Source of the DNA: Deinococcus cellulosilyticus NBRC 106333 = KACC 11606
Lineage (GTDB): Bacteria > Deinococcota > Deinococci > Deinococcales > Deinococcaceae
Assembly: GCF_007990775.1 (NCBI RefSeq)
Contig: NZ_BJXB01000004.1
Span: 62,001-126,000 of the forward strand
Length of the DNA stretch: 64,000 nucleotides
Direction: 5' to 3'
The translations under genes and the position numbers were made by a program. The first letter of the stretch is position 1. Every line of letters begins with the position of its first letter. Shown here one piece after another: positions 34,148 through 41,807 of this stretch. The notes under the pieces are model-generated. The model saw only the letters and a program-made list of their open reading frames with translations, had not been told where the DNA came from and did not search any database.

Positions 34148-35173
34148 TCAACCAGAAAGCCTCGGAGGTGCTGTGGATTCCCGCACCACCAGTTGACCCG
34201 GGATGCGGTGCAACCAGGGGGTGTTCCCTGGCTGCCCCTCCACACACTGAATGAGCAGGCGGCAGGCCTCATACCCCATCTCGTACGGGGTCTGGGCCAT
34301 CACGGTGAGGGCCGGGGACATCATGCGCACCCAGCGTTCATCGTCCATACCGATCAGGGAGATGTCCTCCGGGATGCGCACCCCCAGCTGACGGGCTGCA
34401 CCCACCACACCGGCCAGCATCTCGTTGGTGGTGACCACCACAGCAGTGACAGGCAGGCCACTTCCCACCAGACGCTGGAACGCCCGGTGTCCGCCCTCTT
34501 CGGTGAAATCATCGCTGATCAGGAACCTGGGATCAACAGGAACCCCCCCTTCTTTCATGGCCCGCATGAAACCCTGGTAACGCTCCACTTCTGTGCTCAC
34601 CAATTCGATGCCATACAGGAGGGCGATGTTTCTGTGTCCCAGAGAGATCAGGTGGCGCACCGCCTCCCCCATCACCTCTGCGTTGTTGAGGAGCACCGCA
34701 TGGCGGCTGTATTCCCCCACTGTGCGGTCCACTTCGATGATCGGGATGCGGGAAGACAGGGTCTCCAGATAAGGATCAGGCGTGCTGGAGGGCACCACCA
34801 CCATGCCATCCACCCGGTAGCTGTCAAAGAGTTTGGCATAGGTGAGTTGACTCTGGCCGTTTTCCAGGTGGTGGCTGGACCCCAGAATCATGGTGTACCC
34901 CAGATCAAAAGCCGCATCCTGCACCCCTCTGGCAAGGGTGGCGTGAAAATTGGCATTCAGTCCGGCGGTCAGGTGGGCCAGAATCCCTGTGCGCTGCTCA
35001 CGCAGGCTCTTGGCCATGCGGTTGGGCTGGTATCCGAGTTCCTCCACGGATTTCATGACCCGTTCCCTGAGCTCAGGGGCAACGGTCTGCACTCCATTCA
35101 GGATGCGACTCACGGTGGGAATCGACACCCCGGCGTGGCGGGCCACGTCTGCAAGGCGAACAATGGATTTCAT
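34148..35173 (-). CDS. LacI family repressor of the fructan/sucrose operon
   Basis: A 341-residue regulator. The N-terminal helix-turn-helix is RLADVARHAGVSIPTVSRIL with the hinge helix following, and the rest is a periplasmic-binding-type effector domain (GILAHLTAGLNANFHATLAR, YRVDGMVVVPSSTPDP, RIPIIEVDR, SLIGMDDERWVRMMSPALTV). ATG 35173 follows GGAGGAGCC. It lies directly upstream of the transport operon. Near-identical GATAACGTT operators stand before both transcription units, so it should repress them and itself until a sugar ligand binds. Confidence 0.95.
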   Translation of the reverse strand: MKSIVRLADVARHAGVSIPTVSRILNGVQTVAPELRERVMKSVEELGYQPNRMAKSLREQRTGILAHLTAGLNANFHATLARGVQDAAFDLGYTMILGSSHHLENGQSQLTYAKLFDSYRVDGMVVVPSSTPDPYLETLSSRIPIIEVDRTVGEYSRHAVLLNNAEVMGEAVRHLISLGHRNIALLYGIELVSTEVERYQGFMRAMKEGGVPVDPRFLISDDFTEEGGHRAFQRLVGSGLPVTAVVVTTNEMLAGVVGAARQLGVRIPEDISLIGMDDERWVRMMSPALTVMAQTPYEMGYEACRLLIQCVEGQPGNTPWLHRIPGQLVVRESTAPPRLSG

Positions 35174-35182
35174 GGCTCCTCC

Positions 35183-35227
35183 AGATAACGTTTTCTCAAG
35201 AGTAAAGGAGGGACAGCAGGTTGTCAA
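35183..35227 (-). promoter_or_regulatory. Promoter and operator of the LacI gene
   Basis: On the minus strand TTGACA (35227-35222) and TACTCT (35204-35199) are 17 bases apart. AGATAACGTTTTCTCA (35183-35198) is a two-mismatch copy of the 34091 operator and covers the transcript start and the bases just before the ribosome-binding site, implying autorepression. Confidence 0.75.
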
Positions 35228-35421
35228 GCCTGTTCTCTGTTTAGACCTTCATCCCAGACTTCCAGCATCATGAAGACATGGAAATTGACCACTGCACCCG
35301 CATCAGAAAACAACACCACCATTCACGCTTATGGTTTTGAAAGCAACCTCACCCTTCCTGTTCCGTCTGGTCACAGCCCAGTCACACCTCCTGCAATACC
35401 CTGCCTTCTGGAGGTCAAACC

Positions 35422-35616
35422 ATGAAAGTCCTGATTCAAAACCGTGTGCCTGCACTTCTTGCCCTGCTGTGCGTTCTGGGCCTGGTGGTGCTCTCTTATG
35501 GCATCTCCACCCACACGAACAACCTTGAGGACCTGCAGTCCCGACGCATCATCCTGTATTACACCGACACTGGAGAAGCCATATACGGTGAAGAGCCAGC
35601 AGCGGGCAGCATCTGA
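35422..35616 (+). CDS. Small single-pass membrane protein (64 aa)
   Basis: A 64-residue protein: basic start (MKVLIQNR), one membrane helix (VPALLALLCVLGLVVLSYGI), then a polar tail (STHTNNLEDLQSRRIILYYT). ATG 35422 follows GGAGGTCAAACC, good support for translation. It lies divergent from the LacI gene and has no recognised family. A hairpin without a T run follows at 35684-35712. Confidence 0.6.
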   Translation: MKVLIQNRVPALLALLCVLGLVVLSYGISTHTNNLEDLQSRRIILYYTDTGEAIYGEEPAAGSI

Positions 35617-36052
35617 ACTGGATGTGCCCCATCCATGTTCCAGAAGGTCAAGAAACACCCATCCTGCAATGCTCACTGCTTTCAGCAGACCTGGGTTGAA
35701 GCCAGGTCTGCTTGAGCAAAGCGGCCCAGCACGAAGGAGGCCGTCCTCCAGGCGCGGAGTAGAGCCAGGAAGCGATTATGAGAACCGAGGTTCAAGCAAC
35801 TTCTGCTGAGATCAGCCATGCCTTAAAATACCAGAGCTCGATTGCAACCAAAATGTTGTTCTCCAGTCTCTAAACCCGTTCAAACAAGGAAAGCAAGCGT
35901 AAATCACACCTCCTGTCCCTTTCAAAGACAAATGCATCGTTGTAATTACCTTTGAGAAATTGAAACTTATAACACATGACCCACTGCCCATATCTCCTGA
36001 GTTTTCCCCCGAGTTCCACTTCAACAGGGCTTTTCAAACCTGTAGAGGTGAG
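35617..36052. other. Non-coding stretch with one hairpin
   Basis: No supported gene lies in these 436 bases. AGCAGACCTGG (35684-35694) pairs with CCAGGTCTGCT (35702-35712); lacking a T run, it is a weak terminator at best. The right half is AT-rich and unremarkable. Confidence 0.4.
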
Positions 36053-36391
36053 TCAATGGGAGTCGGTCTCTCCTTCCTGATATCCGGCCTCTCTCAGGAG
36101 GTCCTGCAGTGTCCAGACCTGATTGGAAGTGGGCGCGCCATCTGTGTGCAGCTCGGCTTTATCCACAATAAGGGGGACTTTGTGGCGGTACCTTTTGACT
36201 GCGGCTTCAGCATAGAGGTGGGCCATGTGTGCTGTTTCTGCCATCCCCTGGGCGATCATTGGGGTGCCAGGTGCGCCCTCCCAGACCTGATAGTGGGTGC
36301 GGCTTCCCCCGTGCCAGGCATGGGATTTCTGCAGGGTCTGGATCTGGATGGTGCAGCCGGACAGGGTGTATTGTCTGGTGTATTGTTTCAT
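36053..36391 (-). CDS. Hypothetical protein (112 aa)
   Basis: A soluble protein of 112 residues with several His and Tyr residues in the first half (QSHAWHGG-like region, then SRTHYQVWEG) and a helical middle (ETAHMAHLYAEAAVKRYRHK). ATG 36391 follows GAGGTCCCAAA, a fair ribosome site. The family is not recognised. It stands alone between non-coding gaps. Confidence 0.5.
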   Translation of the reverse strand: MKQYTRQYTLSGCTIQIQTLQKSHAWHGGSRTHYQVWEGAPGTPMIAQGMAETAHMAHLYAEAAVKRYRHKVPLIVDKAELHTDGAPTSNQVWTLQDLLREAGYQEGETDSH

Positions 36392-36595
36392 TTTGGGACC
36401 TCACGGTATGAATGGAAACGAAATCACCCGACGTGCTGCTTTTGGGTGCAGCACGCTGATTTGATCCGGGTGTGTTGCCTTCAGCCTAGGTCACCGTGGC
36501 TTCTGCATTCTGTGGCATTGATCCCATGACCTGGATTCATGCCTTTATGTTTTCTTTCAATTGTTGCTGTGGTCCGCATCTGGTCCTGAAACCAT

Positions 36596-36633
36596 AAAAA
36601 AGCAGTCTGGACTCTCGCGGCCCAGGCTGCTTT
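36596..36633 (-). terminator. Terminator after the 98-residue hypothetical gene
   Basis: On the minus strand AAAGCAGCCTGG pairs with CCAGACTGCTTT (one mismatch) around an 11-base loop, followed by TTTTA. Confidence 0.7.
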
Positions 36634-36647
36634 CGGTTCCTGATGGC

Positions 36648-36944
36648 TCAGGGATAGTATCGGATTTGCACGTTGTGGTACCTGCCGTCCTGCTCAGGTT
36701 CTGGAAGGGTGATCGGGTACTTGATGCGGAAGGCTTCCACGGAGGTCCAGTCTCCATTCATCCAGGTCTGGTACTCCACGGCAGATTTGCGTTTTTCCAT
36801 GTCTTGCAGGAGCTTCACCTGCCCATCGGTCAGGTCCACGGTGAAGGTGCCTCCAGCTTTCACCTGAAATGCAGGGGAGGCAGGCATCTCAAAACCCAGT
36901 CCGGACACATCGACAATGCGGTCTTTGAAAGGAGGTTCCATCAT
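36648..36944 (-). CDS. Hypothetical protein (98 aa)
   Basis: A 98-residue protein with alternating polar and hydrophobic residues (GGTFTVDLTDGQVKLLQDME), Trp-rich middle (YQTWMNGDWTSVEAF) and a C-terminal RYHNVQIRYYP, suggestive of a small beta-rich fold. It is followed by a good terminator, which supports it being a gene. The ribosome site is weak (GGGATG before two ATGs). No family is recognised. Confidence 0.5.
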   Translation of the reverse strand: MMEPPFKDRIVDVSGLGFEMPASPAFQVKAGGTFTVDLTDGQVKLLQDMEKRKSAVEYQTWMNGDWTSVEAFRIKYPITLPEPEQDGRYHNVQIRYYP

Positions 36945-37156
36945 CCCATGATGGAGCGGGAAGGTGAGAATTTCTCTGGTTTCTGTTGGCCGCTGTCCTT
37001 CCTGCGTGCATAACCCTGATACCCAGTGCAGCCAAATGAACCCGTCCCACCCAGGCCCTGGCAGTCCCTCTCCGTCTCAAAGGGAGTCACCTCTCAATGC
37101 ATCAACCATCGTGAATCGGTGGGTGATGTGCTCTTCTGGGGTTTTCGGATGCCCTC

Positions 37157-37188
37157 TTGACCCTGACACTGGTGTCAGGGTTTACACT
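37157..37188 (+). promoter_or_regulatory. MerR-type promoter with 22-base palindrome
   Basis: TTGACC (37157-37162) and TACACT (37183-37188) are 20 bases apart, the stretched spacing of MerR-controlled promoters. Between them lies ACCCTGACAC-TG-GTGTCAGGGT (37160-37181), a perfect inverted repeat. The ATG at 37195 is 6 bases after the -10 box, so the mRNA is probably leaderless. Confidence 0.85.
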
Positions 37189-37194
37189 GCTTGC

Positions 37195-37557
37195 ATGAAG
37201 ATCGGTGCCCTCTCCAGACAGACCGGAGCCAGTGTGCGGTCCATCCGTCATTATGACCGTCTTGGCCTGCTGGCTTCCAGCCGCGAGGAGAACGGTTACC
37301 GCACCTTCAGTGATGCAGACGTGCAGCGGGTGCACCTGATCCGTCTTTTTTTAAGTGTCGGCTTTCAACTGGAGGAGATCCGCAATTACGGTCCCTGCTG
37401 GCGTGGGGAGGTTTCTCCTCTGGATGACACCCCTGTGGAACTGACCCTGGCTTTCTATGAGCGCAAACTCACCCACATTGACCAGCAACTCCATGGCCTG
37501 CAACAGATCCGGGACCGTCTGCAAGACCAGATCGACACCTTGCGCCGTCTGAAGTGA
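37195..37557 (+). CDS. MerR family transcriptional regulator
   Basis: A 120-residue protein with the MerR DNA-binding domain: MKIGALSRQTGASVRSIRHY, then DRLGLLASSREENGYRTFSD, followed by a coiled coil. The effector region is short: a YGPCWRGE segment with one Cys and then a helix; it lacks the paired cysteines of metal sensors. ATG 37195 lies directly after a MerR-type promoter, so it is likely autoregulated and leaderless. The MBL-fold gene follows by 53 bases and is its probable target. Confidence 0.92.
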   Translation: MKIGALSRQTGASVRSIRHYDRLGLLASSREENGYRTFSDADVQRVHLIRLFLSVGFQLEEIRNYGPCWRGEVSPLDDTPVELTLAFYERKLTHIDQQLHGLQQIRDRLQDQIDTLRRLK

Positions 37558-37610
37558 CTCCAAACGCCCTTTTGCACTGCTGGCCATCAAGGCCAGGAGG
37601 AGGTTGACCC

Positions 37611-38381
37611 ATGCAGCTGAAACTGATTCGAAACGCCACCCTGCGTCTGTCCTATGCTGGACATGAGATCCTGATCGACCCCATGCTGGGGCCAAAGCAC
37701 AGCCTGCCCTCTTTTGCCGGAAAGGAAGCCAATCCCACAACAGACCTGCCTGTCCCTCTCCTGGACGTGCTACAGGGAGTGGATCTGGTGGTGGTCTCCC
37801 ACCTGCACCCGGACCATTTTGACGAGACAGCCCAGCAGGTGCTTTCGCGGGATGTGCCTGTGCTGGTGCAGCCTGGAGATGAAAGGACCTTCCAGACAGC
37901 TGGGTTCAAGGAAATGCATGTGCTGGAAGACCGGTTCATCTGGCAAAACCTCAGGTTCACCCGCACGCCTGGCCAGCACGGCAGCGGACCCATCTTGCAG
38001 CGGATGGGAAACGTGATGGGTTTCATTCTGGAGGCCCCGGGCGAGCCCACCCTCCACTGGCTCGGTGACACCATCCTGACCGACGATGTGCTGAAGGTGG
38101 TGCAGGACCAGCAGCCTGAGGTGATCGTCACCCACTCTGCAGGGGCCATGATTGCGGACACCCTGCTCCTGATGGATGCAGAGCAAACCCTGCACCTTGC
38201 CCAGGCTGCACCCCAGGCGGTGGTGGTGGCCGTGCACATGGAGAGCCTGGACCACTGCACCGTGTCCAGAATGGACCTCAGGCAGGCAGCAAGAGATGCC
38301 GGTTTGAGAGAGGGGCAGCTGATCGTCCCTGAAGATGGTGAGGACGTGCAGGTGGAGGCAAAAGAAGCTGTAAGGGCGTAA
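37611..38381 (+). CDS. MBL-fold metallo-hydrolase (UlaG-like)
   Basis: A 256-residue protein. It starts LKLIRNATLRLSYAGHEILI, then IDPMLGP. The metal-binding motif is VVVSHLHPDHFDE (H.H..DH), later GQHGSG and HWLGDTI supply His and Asp ligands. The UlaG/YtnP-like group hydrolyses phosphoesters or lactones; the substrate here is unknown. ATG 37611 follows GGAGGTTGACCC. It is downstream of the MerR gene on the same strand, which suggests control by that regulator and a role in dealing with the compound it senses. Confidence 0.9.
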   Translation: MQLKLIRNATLRLSYAGHEILIDPMLGPKHSLPSFAGKEANPTTDLPVPLLDVLQGVDLVVVSHLHPDHFDETAQQVLSRDVPVLVQPGDERTFQTAGFKEMHVLEDRFIWQNLRFTRTPGQHGSGPILQRMGNVMGFILEAPGEPTLHWLGDTILTDDVLKVVQDQQPEVIVTHSAGAMIADTLLLMDAEQTLHLAQAAPQAVVVAVHMESLDHCTVSRMDLRQAARDAGLREGQLIVPEDGEDVQVEAKEAVRA

Positions 38382-38390
38382 ACGCAGGTG

Positions 38391-38430
38391 GGAAAACACC
38401 CCTCACTTTTACAGGTGAAGGGTGTTTTCA
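38391..38430. terminator. Bidirectional terminator between MBL and csoR genes
   Basis: GGAAAACACC-type and GGTGTTTTCA-type arms (38391-38400 and 38421-38430), extended by CTCAC and GTGA, form a long imperfect hairpin with T-rich flanks on both strands. Confidence 0.7.
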
Positions 38431-38447
38431 CTTGAAGGTGTTTTGAC

Positions 38448-38789
38448 TCACTGGGTGAGTTTCATGGCTTCAAGGAGTTCTTCGATGAGTTCCTCGGCGT
38501 CCCCGCGTTCGCTGGCGGTGGCAACGTGGGCTTCCAGGTGGCCCCGCAACACCACACCTGCGGCACCCTGAAGTGCGCCCTGCACGGCCTTGATCTGTCT
38601 GAGCACATCCATGCAGTACACGTTGGGGTCTTCGAGCATGCGCTGGATGCTTTCGAGGTGACCTCTGGCAATGGCCAGACGACGGTTCGCCCGTTTGCGT
38701 GCGTCTTCGGGCATACACAGGTGGGTGTCTGTGTGCGTGGGGTGGCAACTGGCAGCTTCGGTTTTCTTGTCCGTCTTGGCGCGGGTCAT
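38448..38789 (-). CDS. csoR: CsoR family copper-sensing repressor (Cys-His-His type)
   Basis: A 113-residue all-helical regulator. The family core is present: ARKRANRRLAIARGHLESIQ, then VYCMDVLRQIKAVQGALQGA and VVLRGHLEAHV. The metal ligands are Cys59, His84 and His88; ordinary CsoR has Cys in the last position. This C-H-H set is known from Thermus CsoR and fits Cu(I). The first 25 residues contain extra His/Cys (SCHPTHTDTHLCM). It lies 9 bases after copZ, and GGGG-centred operators stand before copZ and copA. Confidence 0.9.
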   Translation of the reverse strand: MTRAKTDKKTEAASCHPTHTDTHLCMPEDARKRANRRLAIARGHLESIQRMLEDPNVYCMDVLRQIKAVQGALQGAAGVVLRGHLEAHVATASERGDAEELIEELLEAMKLTQ

Positions 38790-38798
38790 GGTTTCAGT

Positions 38799-39002
38799 TT
38801 AGCCCCTGACGGTGGCCCCGTAGCCCTCTTCGGTGACGGCGGCAATCAGGGCTTGCACGTCTGCGTTGCCTTCCACGGTGGCGGTGCCCTGGGACAGGTT
38901 CACTTCGGCATTCTCGACCCCAGAGACACTTTTCAGGGCGTTTTTAACGGCCTTCTCGCAGTGGCCGCAGCTCATTCCGGTGATGTTCAGTTCGATGGTC
39001 AT
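38799..39002 (-). CDS. copZ: Copper chaperone (heavy-metal-associated domain)
   Basis: A 67-residue protein consisting of one HMA domain: TIELNITGMSCGHCEKAVKN, with the Cys-x-x-Cys Cu(I) site, then VSGVENAEVNLSQGTATVEG. It would carry Cu(I) to the CopA ATPase or to CsoR. ATG 39002 follows AAGGAGAAAGACC. It precedes csoR in a leftward operon, divergent from copA. Confidence 0.94.
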   Translation of the reverse strand: MTIELNITGMSCGHCEKAVKNALKSVSGVENAEVNLSQGTATVEGNADVQALIAAVTEEGYGATVRG

Positions 39003-39017
39003 GGTCTTTCTCCTTCC

Positions 39018-39074
39018 ATCCCCTCTAGGGGGATATGTCCACAGTATAGGTCCTTGGTGGCCGTTTCGCAAGAG
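39018..39074 (-). promoter_or_regulatory. Promoter of copZ-csoR with CsoR operator
   Basis: On the minus strand TTGCGA and TATACT (39048-39043) are 17 bases apart. ATCCCCTCTAGGGGGAT (39018-39034) is a GC-rich inverted repeat just downstream of the -10 box, matching known CsoR operators (CCC-GGG core flanked by AT). Confidence 0.8.
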
Positions 39075-39160
39075 GTTTTCCAACATAAGAATGGAGACAA
39101 ATGTCACTATCGCATGGTTTTCTGGTGTGAATCAGGCCCTGTGGATCTCCATTCAGCCCC

Positions 39161-39213
39161 TTGACCGATCCCCCCCGAGGGGATATAGTGAGGCATACCC
39201 CCTCAGGGGGACA
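39161..39213 (+). promoter_or_regulatory. Promoter of copA with two CsoR operators
   Basis: TTGACC (39161-39166) and TATAGT (39184-39189) are 17 bases apart. One CCCC/GGGG repeat (39168-39186) fills the spacer; a second, ATACCCCCTCAGGGGGACA (39195-39213), covers the transcript start. Confidence 0.82.
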
Positions 39214-39223
39214 GGAGGCAAGC

Positions 39224-41740
39224 ATGAGCACAACCATCGAACTTGGCGTTCAGGGCATGACCTGCGCCGCCTGCGTGAACCGGGTGGAACGCGGCCTCAA
39301 AAAAGTGGATGGGGTCGAAGAAGCAAACGTCAACCTCGCCACCGAGCGGGCCGTGGTCACTTTCGATCCTGAAAAAACCACCCCGCAGGCCCTGATTGAG
39401 AAAGTCAAAGACATCGGTTATGAAGCGGTGGTCAGTGAACTGGAACTCCCCGTCTCAGGCATGACCTGCGCCAACTGTGTCTCCCGCGTGGAACGTGCCC
39501 TGAAAAAGCAACAGGGGGTGCTCTCTGCCTCCGTGAACCTCGCCAGTGAGCGGGCCACCGTGCAGTACCTGCCCACCACCGTCTCCCCTGCCCAGCTCAA
39601 ACAGGCCATCCGCGATGCAGGTTATGAGGTCATTGAAGCCCAGAGTGGAGCCCAGCAGGAAGATGCCGAAAAAGCCGCCCGTGAACTCGAAGTCAAAAAG
39701 TTGCGTTCCAGCCTGACAATTGCAGCCGTGTTCTCTGTCCCACTGTTCTTCCTGGCCATGGCCCCGATGCTCTACATGCCTTTTGAGATGTGGCTCATGG
39801 ACACCCTGGGTCACTGGGGTGACATCATGGTCATGAATGTCCTGATGCTCCTCCTGGCCACCCCTGTGCAATTTGGCCCTGGTATGCGTTTTTACCGTGG
39901 CGGCTGGAAAGCTTTAAAACACAGAAGCCCCGACATGAACACCCTGGTCATGATCGGCACCACCGCAGCTTACGCATACAGCGTGGTCGCCACCTTCTTC
40001 CCTGCCATCTTCCCTTCCAACACCGCCCACGTGTATTTCGAAGCTTCTGGAGTGGTGATCACGCTCGTGCTTCTGGGCAAATACTTTGAGGCCATCGCCA
40101 AGGGCAAATCCAGCGAGGCCATGAAGAAACTGCTCTCCCTGCAGGCCAAAAGTGCACGGGTGATCCGTGGGGGTCAGGAGATGGAAGTTCCTGTGGACGA
40201 TGTGCGCCTGATGGAACAGATTCTGGTGCGCCCTGGCGAGAAAATCCCGGTGGATGGTGAGGTGCTGGAAGGCCAGAGTTTCGTGGATGAGAGCATGATC
40301 ACCGGAGAGCCCATCCCCGTGGAGAAAACGGCAGGCAGCAAAGTGACAGGTGGGACCATCAACCAGCACGGGGTGCTGACCTTCAAAGCCACCCGCATCG
40401 GGGCGGACACCGCTCTCGCCCAGATCATCAAACTGGTGGAACGTGCCCAGGGCAGCAAACCCCCCATCCAGGGTCTCGCGGACAAGGTTGTTGCTGTTTT
40501 CGTCCCTATCGTGCTGGGCATTGCAACCCTCACCTTCCTGGCCTGGCTGATCTTTGGTGGAGACAACGCCCTTTCTCTGGCCCTCGTGCACACCGTGGCT
40601 GTGCTGATCATCGCCTGCCCCTGCGCCATGGGCCTCGCCACCCCGACCTCCATCATGGTTGGAACGGGCAAAGCTGCAGAACTCGGGGTGCTGTTCAAGA
40701 ACGGTGAAGCTCTGGAGATGCTCCAGAAAGCCGACATTGTGGCGGTGGACAAAACCGGCACCCTGACGATGGGCAAACCCACCCTCACGGATTTTGTGGT
40801 GCAACCTGACTTCAATGAACGTGATGTCCTGGCCCTGGTCGCCAGTGCCGAGAAACCGAGTGAACACCCTGTGGCAGAAGCCATTGTAAAAGGGGCCGAA
40901 CTGCGGGGGGTGGACCTGATCAAAGCGGATGCATTTCATGCAGTTCCTGGGTTTGGTCTGGAAGCCACCGTTTCTGGCCATAAAGTGCAGGTGGGCGCAG
41001 ACCGTTACATGGGAAAACTCGGGCTCGATGTCTCCAGTTTTGGCGGGCAAGCCCAGGGTCTGGGATCAGAAGGCAAAACCCCCCTTTACGCCGCTGTGGA
41101 TGGAAAACTCGCCGCGATCATTGCAGTCTCTGACCCCATCAAAGCCAGCACCCCGGAGGCCATCAAAGCTTTACACAGCATGGGCTTGAAGGTCGCCATG
41201 ATCACCGGAGACAACAAAAACACCGCTGAAGCCATTGGCCGCCAGCTGGGCATCGATCAGGTGCTCGCAGAAGTGTTGCCCTCTGGAAAAGCCGACGCAG
41301 TGAAAACGCTGCAGGAGCAGGGCAAAGTGATCTTTGTCGGAGACGGCATCAACGATGCTCCGGCACTTGCTCAGGCGGATGTCGGACTGGCGATTGGCAC
41401 CGGGACGGATGTGGCTATCGAAACTGCAGACGTGATCCTGATGGCCGGGGACATGCGCGGGGTGCCCAATGCCATCTCTTTAAGCACGTCCACCTTGAAG
41501 AACATCAAGTTCAATTTGTTCTGGGCTTTTGCCTACAACATCATCCTGATTCCGGTGGCTGCTGGAGTGCTGCAGTCCAGTCTCGGCTGGTCCCTTTCTC
41601 CGGTGCTTGCGGCAGCAGCCATGGGTCTGTCCAGTGTGTTTGTGCTGACCAACGCACTGAGACTGCGCAGTTTCAGGCCGCCTGTAAAAGTCCAGGACGC
41701 TCAAAAAGTCCAGAAGGCAACTCAGCCTCTGCAGGTGTAA
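39224..41740 (+). CDS. copA: Copper-exporting P1B-type ATPase
   Basis: An 838-residue pump. Two N-terminal HMA domains carry GMTCAACVNRVERGL and GMTCANCVSRVERAL. The membrane Cu(I) site is ACPCAMGLATP (Cys465 and Cys467). The cytoplasmic domains have TGEPIPVEK, DKTGTLTMG (phosphorylated Asp509), SEHPVAEAI (the SEHP motif), and GDGINDAPALAQADVGLAIG. It expels Cu(I) at the cost of ATP. ATG 39224 follows AGGAGGCAAGC. It is divergent from copZ-csoR, with operators on both sides, and ends at a strong terminator. Confidence 0.97.
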   Translation: MSTTIELGVQGMTCAACVNRVERGLKKVDGVEEANVNLATERAVVTFDPEKTTPQALIEKVKDIGYEAVVSELELPVSGMTCANCVSRVERALKKQQGVLSASVNLASERATVQYLPTTVSPAQLKQAIRDAGYEVIEAQSGAQQEDAEKAARELEVKKLRSSLTIAAVFSVPLFFLAMAPMLYMPFEMWLMDTLGHWGDIMVMNVLMLLLATPVQFGPGMRFYRGGWKALKHRSPDMNTLVMIGTTAAYAYSVVATFFPAIFPSNTAHVYFEASGVVITLVLLGKYFEAIAKGKSSEAMKKLLSLQAKSARVIRGGQEMEVPVDDVRLMEQILVRPGEKIPVDGEVLEGQSFVDESMITGEPIPVEKTAGSKVTGGTINQHGVLTFKATRIGADTALAQIIKLVERAQGSKPPIQGLADKVVAVFVPIVLGIATLTFLAWLIFGGDNALSLALVHTVAVLIIACPCAMGLATPTSIMVGTGKAAELGVLFKNGEALEMLQKADIVAVDKTGTLTMGKPTLTDFVVQPDFNERDVLALVASAEKPSEHPVAEAIVKGAELRGVDLIKADAFHAVPGFGLEATVSGHKVQVGADRYMGKLGLDVSSFGGQAQGLGSEGKTPLYAAVDGKLAAIIAVSDPIKASTPEAIKALHSMGLKVAMITGDNKNTAEAIGRQLGIDQVLAEVLPSGKADAVKTLQEQGKVIFVGDGINDAPALAQADVGLAIGTGTDVAIETADVILMAGDMRGVPNAISLSTSTLKNIKFNLFWAFAYNIILIPVAAGVLQSSLGWSLSPVLAAAAMGLSSVFVLTNALRLRSFRPPVKVQDAQKVQKATQPLQV

Positions 41741-41765
41741 AGTTTGATTCCCTGAAAATCCATGC

Positions 41766-41800
41766 AAAAGACCAGAAGACATGTCTTCTGGTCTTTTTTT
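41766..41800. terminator. Strong terminator between copA and the histidine kinase gene
   Basis: Positions 41766-41797 are a perfect inverted repeat (arms AAAAGACCAGAAGACA and its complement) followed by further T. It can serve both convergent genes. Confidence 0.92.
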
Positions 41801-41807
41801 GACTTCA

